From Clitoria ternatea (lineage: Eukaryota; Streptophyta; Magnoliopsida; Fabales; Fabaceae): a stretch of 64,000 nucleotides of DNA. Position numbers and translations under genes: made by a program. Each line of letters begins with the position of its first letter. Position 1 is the stretch's first letter. The stretch is taken from contig CM075670.1 of assembly GCA_037962975.1 (NCBI GenBank), positions 235,242,242-235,306,241 of the forward strand. Direction: 5' to 3'. Positions 45,628 through 56,400 of the stretch are shown piece by piece. The notes under the pieces are model-generated. The model was not told the origin of the DNA, did no database searches, and worked only from the letters and a program-made list of their open reading frames with translations.

Positions 45628-46309
45628 TACCCAGAAAATGGAATATTAACAATATTACATTGAAAATTAAAATAAGCCTTACTAAACGTGAAAAAGCAGT
45701 TTCTTTTTTTGCTATTTAATGAAACATTTTTAAACTTAAAATAATTATTTCTTTATCAATGTTATTTTACAATATTCTTTCAAAAATTAATAGAATTAAA
45801 TAATTCATAAATTTATTCTAATAATCTGTGAAAACCTTTGAATATTAAAACTACACTCACCTCTTTTGTCATTTCTTTCACAGAGTGCAGATAGAACCTT
45901 GCTACAAAATTTTCCAGGCACAGCAGCTCAACATATGAAACTCGGTGCTAACCTTTTGGTTTTACACGCTCCCTTCTTGGGGTTTAAAGAAGGTCAGTAT
46001 GATGTCCCCTAATTGATGAAAATGCCCTTAAGATTTTAATGTCAAAAAAAATAAAAAACCTGCCCAGAACCGGTTCCAGCCATTGCATTTTGTCTTTTTG
46101 GTGTACACATGGACATCCTTTGCACCTTTTGAATACATCAACAGTTGAAAATTTTTTTCCAGTAAATATTGTAGTGTGTCAGTCTTTGTTGACTAAAAAT
46201 CTTAGAGGACATTAGAATTATCTAGGGGTTGCGGGTTGGAATCTTTCCATTAATGTTTCTATCAAATAATTAATCATTAATATTTTCTGGTAGAAAAAAA
46301 AAGCAATCT
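45396..46309. other. AT-rich DNA between solo LTR 2 and a LINE tail
   Basis: Starts with the right CATGC duplication of solo LTR 2, followed by the sequence upstream of the broken FAR1/MULE frame. A pair of similar blocks (aacatttNtaaacttaaaataattat...tatcaatgttattttacaatattctttcaaaaatta at about 45500-45570 and 45722-45790) shows a local duplication of ~220 bp offset, separated by an (aat)n run at 45597-45625. No gene recognised. Confidence 0.5.
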
Positions 46310-47041
46310 TTTTTTTTCAATAAAAGAAAGGGCTAAAAGCGGAAGCTAAACAACCATTCTAGGAAAAACAGCTTTATAATTATCCTCTCTTAAAATGAAA
46401 CTAAATCAATAGGAGGAGCTTAAAAAATAGTTATATCAAAAGAAGAACATGACTCTTATTAGCTAGAAAATCATCATCATGACTAGCTTCCCAATAGATA
46501 TGGTGAATGGAGAAACCCAAAACGTCTCTCAAAATAGAGCGAACTTGATTTAAAAGGGCCCCAACAATGATAACCCCGATCTAAAAAGAATGCAAACAAC
46601 TTAGGAATCTATCTCAACGACCATTCTAAAAAAACCTCAATTCAAAGCAACAACAAGAACCGAAAATAAACCCCCAAAGCTCGACACCAACGATAGAGCA
46701 TACCCCTATATTTCAATACAAACCACCCATAAATGAATTAGACGCATCATGACAAAGACCCACGCTAGATGCTTTAGAACCCTTCCCGAATAGAACCATC
46801 CATATTCAGCTTCAAAATCCCCTCTAATAGGGCCTTCCACACTATGAATTCATCATGTCGCCTTGTCACAATAAGCACATGACACTCCTCGTTGACTTCA
46901 CCACCCAAGAATAACTTATCACTCTCATCTTGAACCCTTCCATGGACATCCATTGATGCTTAAAGGCCCAACTGTTACGATCACTCCAAATCATCCAAAC
47001 GGTCACACCAAAGAAAAGATTCCAATTGTGTTGAAACTCTA
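46310..47041 (-). mobile_element. L1-type LINE 3' fragment with RNase H-like tail, cut by the Ogre element
   Basis: On the minus strand, broken frames give FFGVTVWMIWSDRN, MCLL, GSKASSVGLCHDASNSFMGG, YWEASHDDDFLANKSH and related pieces, the C-terminal RNase H-like region typical of plant L1 ORF2, ending in an A-run (rc of ctttttttttc at about 46308). At 47041 the coding homology is cut exactly where the Ogre LTR begins. The 5' remainder would lie to the right of the Ogre element, beyond this window. Confidence 0.65.
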
Positions 47042-47362
47042 TGTCGTGACCGGGATCGCGGTGGGAGGCTGACCGAAAAAGATAAACGATTTCGAAATCC
47101 TTTCAGAAAAATAGAGTCGCTACCAATATTTTTTAAAGGTAAAATACTGGGAAAAGCCTTTTTAAAGCACTGGTCATAAAAGTAAAATTCTAAGTTTAGA
47201 AGTCTAATTATAGATAAGGAAGGTATTAGCACCTCACACTGTCTGTTATAAAATGGTTACCTCAAATTGATTGCGCACATTTTAAATAACCTAGAAATTA
47301 ATTTAACTTCTCGAGAAAAGAAACGAACAACATAGACAAAGAAATTTTCAAAATAAGATCAA

Positions 47363-47367
47363 CAAGA
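47363..47367. repeat. Target-site duplication (left) of solo LTR 3
   Basis: CAAGA precedes TGTAACATCCCG and recurs at 50400-50404 after GATGTTACA. Confidence 0.92.
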
Positions 47368-50300
47368 TGTAACATCCCGTATTTTTATATTTAAAAAAAA
47401 TGAATAAATGTGGAAATGAATTTAAAATATGAAATTTGAGAATATATGGCAATGGTGTAAATTCAGAATGAAATAAATAGGACAAAATGAGATTTTATCT
47501 GACGCGTAGCGTCCGCCTCACGATTAAAATTTAAAGTCCAGAAAGGGCTACGAGAGATAGAGAAAAGAAAAGAGAGCTTAAGTCGGTTCTCTCTTCTTTT
47601 TCTTTCCCGGAGCTTAAAACCATGAATTAAGCTTAAATTATCGATGAAACTTGGAATTAAAAGTGGGTTGAAGAAAGAAATCATAAGGTAAGCCCTTGAA
47701 TCCTTCAATTTTTAGTTTTTGGTGGAGGTTTTCTTTTATTTCTAGCTTTCTTTGAGATTTGAATAAGCTCTAAGATTTGTGATTCTAAACTGATTAAAAA
47801 GGGCTTTTAAGGCTTTTAGATGAAGGATTAAGTGATGGAATTGAATTTTATTGCATATAACTATGAATTAAATAAAGAAAGTTTTATGGAACTAGAGATT
47901 TCTTAAAAGAACTAATAGTTTTGGTGATGGTAAGCTTATAAAACTTTAATGGTTAATTTTCAAGTGTTTTCCTCAGTTAAGTTAAGATTTTAATGTTAGT
48001 TCCTAAAACCTCTTTTCATGATTTTGTGTACTTAGTGTTTTGGCGCATTGGTGCTCGCAGGATAATTAAAGAGCATTGGAATCGAGGTAAGGGGAGTGTG
48101 TGATGTGTTTTTAATTAAAGTTTGATGAGATTTTATATTATGAAATGAAAGGGATATATTTATGTGAATAGTTATTTTAGACTATGTGGTTGAGGTAATT
48201 CTATATATATATATATATATATATATAGAATAGTTATGAGTAATGGATGATAATTGTTGTAATTGATTGCAAATTGAAATTAGAATAGTGAAGGTGAGAT
48301 TTATTGTATGATAGTGATTATGGGAAAGTATTGATGGTTAATGAGAAATGAGGTCTATGAAATTTATATATTGCATGTATAAGAAAACGATGAATTGTAA
48401 TTATGTGATATGAGATTATGGAAAATGAAATTGTTGCTATACGTATATGACGAAAATAAGGAATGTGAAGAGAATGGATGAGTGTGTTATGTTTATAATG
48501 GTTTATATGTTGTGATGATATAAAATTATGCTTGGTTATGGCTTTGAGTAGGATATTTAAAGACGATGGCTTTTATGCCGAGAGATGGCTTTTGTGCCAG
48601 GAATTATGCAAATACTAATGAGATTAATTGATGAACCCAGGGGTCCAAGTAAAGACCCAGTGGTTGAGATGGATATATATATATATATATATATTGATAA
48701 GATTAATAGTTACATGTTGTATATGCGTGTTATGTAGTGGACAGTCATTCGGTATGTGTTACCCCTCACTTTTGGCTCCAGTAGTCTATGTAGAGATCCT
48801 AGTTGAGCTACCCAGTGGTCCAGGTAAAGACCCAGTGGTTGAGGTGGGGAGCCGGTGTGTGGCTCGGTGAACCAAGTAGAGTTCACGGGATGTCGGTGAG
48901 TGACTCCCAGCTGATGGCTGCTCCGTTAGTATCCGGATACTAGGTGTCATTATATAATTTGACCATGAGAGTCAGTTATGAATGATTTTGATTATTGGCA
49001 TTGATTTGTGATATGTATAAAGTATTTGAAATTGATTGAGAATTATAATGATCATGAGTATTGAGATTTAATTATGATTGATTAGTGATATTGTGACTAG
49101 TTCACGAGGATGAGGAATGATTTATGATTATGATGATAAGTGACTTATGAAAGTATGATCAATTTATGATAATGATATTAAATGGTATGATGAATTTATT
49201 ATGAAAGTATGAATGATGATGAATTTGATGAGATATGAGCATATATGGAAGTGACTAGAAAAGGATCTTTGGATTGATAAGCTTGTGGGGTGTGTGAGCT
49301 CCTCCAGGTGATATTGTTCATGTTATCAAAATTTGCATTACATGATAATGCTAGATACTCACCCTTACTTTTATTCTTTCAGAAATGAAAAGAAGGGATA
49401 TTGTGAAGGCCGAGGAGGCGGGTGCAAGTGAGCAGCAGAGCAATGCTAGGACATTTATGATGATGAAATGTACATATATAGGGTATGAGTGTGAAGGTGT
49501 TATGAGTTTTGATATGGTGTTTATTTATGTCGTTATTAATATGGCTATCTGATTTGATTGTAGTTTGCTCGCTAATGGTACTGAGTCATTAGCATTTATA
49601 TGTGTGGTTTGATTGAGGTGTGGCATTGAGCCATTAGTTAGCCATCCATGCATAATGACCAGGAATTGACTATATAGATACAGATATAGCAGAAAATATT
49701 TGTTTGATTGATAAGTGATTGTGTTGGTAAAATGTTATAAAAGAATTAGAAAATTTGAATGTGAACATTAATGAATTTGAAGTGATATTGAGGAACTGGA
49801 TAGGTGATTGTGAAATGTAATAGGTTTCAAGACCTCCGGAAAGTACCAATAGGTCCTTTGGGACATTTAGGATTTTTGTGAATTGGCCTTGGGCCAATTG
49901 GAACCCATTTAGGGTGTTTAGTACAAGGGCTTTGTATAAAATTAAGTTAAACTGCATTTTGTGCATAACTTGCGTATATGTTGGAATTTTGGCAAACGGA
50001 CTGCGCCAGCAGCTCCGAAATAGGGGTAATATGGTGTCCTTAAAGTTTGGTGAGGTTTGGAACTAAATTGAGTAAGATAGACCCTTAGGAAGTTGGCCAA
50101 AAGGCCTAAAATGTGCAGTAACAACAGGTGCTGCTACTGATATCCTCACGCGTAGCGCTAGGTATGCGATTGGAAACTCACGCGTAGCGCCAGATCCCCT
50201 GTTTCAGAACTTAGTTTTCTTTCAAATTAAATGGCTTTAAGGACTTTAAAGAATTATATACTTACTCTTTTGGGACTTTTAATGAAAATGATTATTTTCA

Positions 50301-50399
50301 TGATTATGATACAATTTAATTGTTTAAATGCGAAACATTTATTGAGAATTTTTGTTAAATTACTGAAAATAAATGAGAAAATAGGTGCAAGATGTTACA
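47368..50399 (+). mobile_element. Solo LTR 3, 3.0 kb, nested in the Ogre LTR
   Basis: TGTAACATCCCG...AAGATGTTACA, 3032 bp, with perfect CAAGA duplications. Removing it restores gatcaacaagacgtctcgtcc, a copy of the phrase found repeatedly in the surrounding Ogre LTR, which independently confirms the boundaries. The interior contains no retroviral genes. An acgcgtagcg phrase occurs at about 47501-47511 near the start and twice at 50148-50200 near the end. The central block 48560-48950 (ggcttttatgcc, gacccagtggttgag, tatccggatacta) matches solo LTR 2 in opposite orientation. (ta)n runs at 48203-48228 and 48672-48694. Confidence 0.9.
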
Positions 50400-50915
50400 C
50401 AAGACGTCTCGTCCAAATTAATCTTAAATCGGACAACTTAATTAAATGGTAACAATAATGATTAAAAATAAGACAGAATAAAAATTAAAGATCAAGAGGA
50501 CGTCTTGTCCAAATTAACCTTAATTTGTAAAAAAGATTTAGAGATTAAGACAAAATAAAGTTAAATGAGATTAGATTAAATAAAATAGAGTGAGATGAGA
50601 TAAAACAAGGTGAGAAAACATCAAGTGAATTAATACCAAACAAAAGATCAACAGAACGTCTTGTCCAAATTAACCATTTGTTTATGAGAAACATCATTAT
50701 AAATAAAATATATTTAAAAATGAGGAAATTAACAAGACGTCTCGTCTAAATTCATTTCCTCTTGTAAGAAATATTATTTAAATAAAAAATATTAAAAATA
50801 TGAGATTAACAAGACGTCTCGTCTAAATTAACCTCCTTGTATAAGAAATATTATTAAAATAAAAGATATTAAAAATAAGGTTAACAAGATGTCTCGTCTA
50901 AATTAACCTCCTCGT
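50400..50915. repeat. AGACGTCT phrase repeats in the Ogre LTR
   Basis: Copies of (c)aagacgtctcgtcYaaattaacc at about 50400, 50497, 50653, 50732, 50811 and 50886, at irregular 75-155-bp spacing. The core agacgtct is a perfect 8-bp palindrome. The first copy's left half lies at 47357-47367, on the other side of solo LTR 3. Confidence 0.85.
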
Positions 50916-52654
50916 AGTGAAATAATATTTTTAAAATTTAAACATTAGCGATATAAAATTAATTGAGGTAAAAACGGAGACATACGAGAATTAATAATGG
51001 GAAAATAAGCCCGACAGGAATGACTCTCACTTCTACGTATTCTCGAGCTTTTGAGAAATCAGGGTTACGTAGTTCTTTTACGAAAGTTAATTTTGAAAAT
51101 ATTGAAAGGATATTATTGATTTAATTTTAATAGCAAAAGGAATATTTGTTAAGAAGGAAATATACAAGACGAGTAATTTCGTACAAGTATAAACCTTTGA
51201 AATCTTATAACATTGATGTAGGCAAAGTACTTTGCACGACATCACTACAAGATTTTTGCAACACTTTCTTTAGAAGCAAATATATATATATATATATATA
51301 TATATAAGTTTTCATTTTTTTAAATTAGCATAAATAAAACTATGAATTTCATTCTAGAAAAGGATATTTAGATTTTGATATTCTATTAAAAATTTATTCA
51401 TTTTGTATTATTATTTTTTTAAAAGAGGGATATTTGTATTTTAATGTTTTCATAAAAGCTCCTTATTTTTAGAGTTAAAAACAAAACAAAAACAAACCTA
51501 ATAACAACTCTAAAATAAATAAATGATTAAGATAATCATAATAAAAATAAAATAATTCTTATTATTATTTATTTTCCACTTAAGAGTTTTTTCTAAAAGA
51601 ACAGAAAGTCCTAATAATATTTCTAATAGTAATAACATTAAATATAACAAATGCTTTTTATGTTTATTTTTTGTAAAAAAAAGGACCTTTGGTATTATTG
51701 GGCTTCATATTTCTGAAGCCATTACCATTCAAAAAAAAAGAAACCCCTTAGGGTTTTCTTTCATTTTGAAAGCAAAGAATGGAAAAGAGAGGAAGTGGCC
51801 AGCAGCTAGCGGGAGAAGAGGGAAGAGAGAGAGGAAGACAGGGAGAGAAGAAGGAGACCGGAGAGAAAGAGGACTAGATAGCAGTGGCTCACGCAGGTAG
51901 AGGTCGGCTAGGCATCGGGGTGGCGTTTCAGGTCTTGGGCAGCGGCAAGCGACGAGCTCGAGGAAGCTGGGGTCGCGGTCGTTAGGAGACCAACCGGTCG
52001 TGCGGGGCTGTCTCGCGAGGTTTAGGTTTGTTGGGGTTTTGGGCGGCGGCAAGTGGCGAGCTCTGATGGAGGGTGGTTCCGGTAGCTTCCCTTTTCTTCT
52101 TGATACTGTTTTCTTGTTTTATGTTTTGATATCGTTTCTGGTATTGGGTCTTTGTTGGTATAGAAGGTGAGAGGAGATGTGTTTTTTTTAAAAGATTGGT
52201 TTGCTCATGCTCTTGTTGTTGGTGTGATGAGAGTTTATTATTTTTACAAATGGTATTGTGTGTTCTGTGATTATGTCAGGAAGATGAGGAGAGAGGGTTG
52301 AAACTTTTCAGATTGGCCTTCTTTTCTTAGTTACTATTAGTGTTGTTATTTTGAAATTTTTGTTACCATTTTCATGCTTTGATTTGAGTTTCAAGAAAAC
52401 TCTTCCTTTTATTTTGCTGAGTTTGCTATTTTAATCTTGTTCAGTCTTGAGCCATTAACTCTCCTGAATGTTTACCTCCAATTTCTCTATTTGGGGTTTT
52501 GAAAAAGATAACCATTCTTCCTAATTCTGAATCATGCACCAAAGAAAAATGGTGGATAAAATAAAAACAAAATAAAAAGCAAAGGAAGAGACATTGTCTC
52601 TATTTCTTCTCAGGTAATGAAATAATAAAGAATAGAAAAAAAGTGGTCTTCATA

Positions 52655-52667
52655 GCTGCCCCTCTTT
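52655..52667 (-). other. Polypurine tract of the Ogre-like element
   Basis: Minus strand AAAGAGGGGCAGC two bases before the LTR start TGAAGACC. AAAGAGGGGCAGCTG directly before the LTR is, from memory, characteristic of legume Ogre-type elements. Confidence 0.8.
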
Positions 52668-53049
52668 ACTTGTTTTTCATAGAAATATGAATGCCTTTTT
52701 CATGTTGTCATCGCGGAAAGGAAATAAAGATGTGAACAACATTGCTTGGATCGGGCTCATGAAATTAGTGCTCATAGAGACTCAAAAAGGATGTCAGGTT
52801 TTGTGACAAAGGAGCTAAAATGATGCTAACTCTACAATCAAGAAATTTAAAAGGAAACTATCCTTGACAATGAAGAAAGTACAAACTTTGGCATTTATTT
52901 TGACAATAAGAAGTTTAAAGAGGCGTCAACTTTGGTAAATGGAGAATTTAAAAGTTCCAACTTTGGCGATAAAAACTTAAAGAGGTATCAACTTAAATGA
53001 TGTCGGCTTCAACAATAAGAAAAATTGAAAACGAAAATCCTTGGCAATA

Positions 53050-53650
53050 AAAGCTTAAAAGGTGTGATAAAAACTTAAAGAGGTGCCAACTTCGATGATG
53101 AGAAAGCTTAAAAGGTGCGGTAAAAACTTAAAGAGGTGCCAAATTTGATGATGAGAAAGCTTAAAAGGTGCCATAAAAACTTAAATGGGTGTCCACTTTG
53201 GCAATGAGAAAGCTTAGAAGGTGTGATAAAAACTTAAAGAGGAGCCAACTTAGACAATGAGAAATCTTAAAAGGTATGATAAAAACTTAAAAACATGCCA
53301 ACTTCGACAATGAGAAAGCTTAAAAAGTGTGATAAAAACTTAAAGAGGTGCCAACTTCGGCAATGAGAAAGCTTAAAAGGTATGTTAAAAACTTAAAGAT
53401 GTGCCAACTTCGGTAATGAGAAAGCTTAAAAGGTGTGATATAACTTAAAGAGGAGTTAACTTTGACGATGAGAAAGCTTAAAAGGTGTGATAAGACTTAA
53501 AGAGGTGCCAACTTCAACAATGAGAAAGCTTAAAAGGTGCAATAAAACTTAAAGAGGTGCCAACTTCGTCGATGAGAAAGCTTTAAAGGTGTGATAAGAC
53601 TTAAAGAGGTGTCAACTTCGGTAATGAGAAAGCTTAAAAATGTCACTCCC
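53050..53650. repeat. ~52-bp minisatellite in the Ogre 3' untranslated region (11+ copies)
   Basis: The unit is approximately cttaaagaggtgccaacttc, then ggcaatgagaaagcttaaaa, then ggtgtgataaaa. gagaaagcttaaaa or close variants recur at about 53100, 53155, 53207, 53260, 53312, 53367, 53417, 53469, 53521, 53573 and 53625. Degenerate copies extend to about 52900 and 53760. Tandem arrays between pol and the 3' LTR are typical of Tat/Ogre elements. Confidence 0.85.
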
Positions 53651-53769
53651 CAGCGATAAAAACTTGAAAAGGAACCAACGTTGGCAATGATAAAGCGTTA
53701 AAAACTTAGAAAGGTGCCAACTTCAGCAATACAGAAACTTAAAGGCGTCAGCTTTGACAATAAAGGACA

Positions 53770-54540
53770 GAAGTGACTCAACATGAGTACCCTCTAACCA
53801 GTAGAAAAGGGTCAGCAGTGTAAAGATAAATGAAAATTGAAATTTGAGGAGATTCCCTTAAAACCACGGTCCCTACAACTTGAGATGACTCAATGACAAA
53901 AATAGAACGATCGAGGTAACCTTGACTTCAGAGCGCGTGTCTGGCCCAGTCCTCTTGATGATTGCTTAAGATGAGATAAGGTAACAAGAGCATCTTGTCC
54001 CTATGACTTTAAATAATTATCATTATATTTATTTTTATTTGTTAATGAAAAGCACATGTTTTACCATATCAATGAAACTCATAATATAAACATGTATCGA
54101 AAAGGGTACAAATTTTATGCATGTATAGCAAACAGGTAAAGAGAGAAGAAGGCAGGGAAAGCAAATGAAACAAACAAAGCCAAATAGAAAAGGTTGATAA
54201 TAGGTGAATCAGGGAAGGTTTACAGATCCTCTAGTGAATCTCTGAGAATAACATACATCTTTATCCCGAATTAGACCTCGAGTTTACCCTTCGACTTCAT
54301 CTCTGAGAAAGTAGTTCAACCATGATCCACGTGCCCAAGTTTGGACTCGTATTGTTTGCATGGGAAACTTTAGTCTTATCACCGGATGCTTGACCCTAAT
54401 TTTTTGCCTGAGTAGCCTTTTCTGGTTTTCGACTCACCGGGTCGCTCTAAATTTTGCCTAGGCCGCCCTTTCGGGTTTTCAGCCCAGCGAGCATCAATTT
54501 TACTTTTCTTTCTTTTTCTTTTTCTTTTTTCTCTTTTGTT
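53770..54540 (-). other. 3' untranslated region of the Ogre-like element, upstream of the minisatellite
   Basis: Lies between the integrase end (about 54545) and the tandem array. It has a polypyrimidine run (ctttctttttctttttc) near 54508-54540 and no further coding homology. No other gene seen. Confidence 0.6.
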
Positions 54541-54544
54541 TTTT

Positions 54545-55801
54545 CTACGCAAAGTGTTTCTTTACCGCGTCTGCATTTATGGGCATTTGTAAGTCTTTTC
54601 CATCCATGGTCGTGAGTATCAAGGCTCCCCCAGAAAAGACTCTCTTCACAATATACGACCCTTCATAGTTAGGCGTCTATTTGACCCGATTATCCTTTTG
54701 GGTTGGCAAGATTTTCTTAAGGGCCAAGTCCCCTTCTTGAAATTACTGAGGTCGTACTTTCTTTTCAAATGCTCGTGTCATACGCCTTTGATACAACTGA
54801 ACGTGATAGAGGGCAGTTAGTCTTTTCCCATCTATCAGGTTCAGTTGGTCATATCGAGCTTAGACCCACTCAACCTTTTCCAATTTTGCCTCCATTATCA
54901 CCCTGAGGGATGAAATTTCTACCTCAAAAGGGAGGACTGCGTCCATGCCGTATACCAGAGAGAATGGGGTTGGCCCATTTGAAGTCCTGACCGAGGTACA
55001 ATAATTGTGTAAAGTGAAGGGGAGCATTTCACTTTAGTCTTTATAAGTCATGACCATCTTTTGCACGATCTTTTTGATGTTCTTGTTGGCCTCCTTGACC
55101 GCTCTATTCATCTCCGACCAAAAAGGAGAGGAGTTGCTATGGCGAATCTTGAAGCTCTCATAGAGTTCTTTCATCATCTTATTGTTCAAATTTGTATCAT
55201 TGTTAGTAATGATCTGACTTGGTAAGCTGTATCGGCATATCAGTTCTCACTTGACGAATTTGACCACAACGTTCCTTGTTACATTGAAGTATGAAGCTGC
55301 CTCTACCCACTTGGTGAAATAATCAATGGCAACCAAAATAAAGCGATGACCGTTTGAGGCTTCTGGCTTGATGGGCCCAATGACATCCATGCCCCACATC
55401 GAGAAGGGCCATCATGCTGACAGATCATTCAAGGATGACGGGGGCGTGTGAATATGGTCAGCGTGTATCTGACATTTGTGACACTTCCGGACATAAGTAA
55501 AGTAATCTGCTTCCATGGTTATCCAATAGTACCTGACCCTTAAGATCTTCCTCGGCATAGCATGCCCATTGGTATGAGTCCCAAAGGATCCTTCGTGAAC
55601 ATCCTCCACGATCGTGTTCGCTTCAATGGCATCGACAGAGTGAAGGAATACAGAGTCGTGATTCCTCTTATAAAGCACTTCATCATTCAAGAAGAAACCC
55701 TTGGCAAGCCGTCTTAGGGTTCTTTTGTAATTCTCCGTAGCACCCTCGGGGTATTCTTGACTTTGGATATATCTCTTGATATCATAATACCATGGTCCCA
55801 T
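54545..55801 (-). pseudogene. Ogre integrase, catalytic residues mutated
   Basis: Integrase inserts the cDNA into chromosomes. Zinc finger: VHEGSFGTHTNGH and CHKCQIHADH within the open frame 55412-55801. The catalytic core follows in broken frames: GMDVIGPIKPE with the first Asp (about 55360-55395), then QIITNNDTNLNNK (about 55190-55225), where the family has TDNGTN, so the second catalytic Asp is Asn; then EMNRAVKEANKNI (about 55090-55125), where the family has GAVEAANKNI, so the catalytic Glu is Lys. The C-terminal part has GGALILTTMDGKDLQMPINA (about 54575-54635). Several stops interrupt it. Inactive. Confidence 0.8.
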
Positions 55802-55859
55802 CTAACTCCTCTTCTATTACTTGGCAATACGTGGGCTCACTGCGTCTTCCTATCTCGAT

Positions 55860-56400
55860 GAGGGGCATATCTCAGTCACTGCTAATTTTAAACATTGATG
55901 CAAGGGTGGCTAGAGCGTCGGCCATTTGATTGTCGGAGTACATGGTGAAAGAAGATATCATCGAACTCCTTGATCAACTCTTTGATGTGAGCATGATAAG
56001 AAATTAACTTGCTATCTCTAGTCTCCCACTCACCTTTCAATTGGTGAATAACCAAGGCTGAGTCCACGTAGACTTCTAACGACCTTATTTTTACGTCTAT
56101 TACCGCCTGGATCCCCAAAGAACATGCCTCAACTCCGCGATGTGATTGGTATAGTCAAAACATAGTCTGGCACAGACAGGGATGAACCTTTTATCTGGAG
56201 AAATCAGGATGGCCTCGATTCCATACCCCAGTACATTAGAAGCTCTATCAAACCTTAAGATCCATCTGTCTTTCTGGTCATTTTCTTCATTAAATAGTGC
56301 CATGATATCCTCATCCAGGAAGTAAAATTGCACGGGTTGGTAGTCACTGACGGGCTGGTGTGCCAAGTAATCTTCCAGAGCACTTCCTTTTATGGCCTTT
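55860..56400 (-). pseudogene. Ogre RNase H
   Basis: RNase H removes RNA from the RNA:DNA hybrid in reverse transcription. Two open pieces: 56100-56366 with WILRFDRASNVLGYGIEA (first catalytic Asp kept) and HIAEL (Glu kept); 55888-56118 with LEVYVDSALVIHQLKGEWET (Asp kept). The two are in different frames, so a frameshift lies near 56110. The ending RQSNGRRSSH replaces the usual N-x-x-ADALA. Confidence 0.8.

Larger units (their letters stand above)
47042..52652 (-). repeat. 3' LTR of the Ogre-like element, interrupted by solo LTR 3
   Basis: Read on the minus strand, the LTR starts TGAAGACCAC just after the polypurine tract and ends CCGCGATCCCGGTCACGACA at 47042. Total is 5.6 kb, of which 3.04 kb is the nested solo LTR with its extra target copy, leaving about 2.6 kb. 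The plus-strand words agtcgctacca, ggaaggtattagcacctcac and cccgacaggaatgactctcac are familiar from legume Ogre-type LTRs. A gacgtctcgtccaaattaacc phrase is repeated six times at 50400-50915 (first copy split by the insertion). A 107-codon minus frame at 51729-52052 is Pro/Ser/Leu-rich leader sequence, not a likely gene. (ta)n at 51278-51306. Confidence 0.7.

Noticed and set aside
46980..47708. Minus-strand frames of 81-83 codons around the Ogre LTR end
   Set aside because: They straddle the LTR and solo-LTR boundaries and have no domain.
51729..52052. 107-codon Pro/Arg/Leu/Ser-rich frame in the Ogre LTR
   Set aside because: Lies in the leader portion of a repeat LTR, low complexity, in a position where LTR transcripts begin; no conserved motif.
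53050..53650. CRISPR-like regular repeats
   Set aside because: Repeat and spacer both recur, so this is an ordinary minisatellite of a plant retrotransposon; no cas genes and a eukaryotic context. The same applies to 485-1010.
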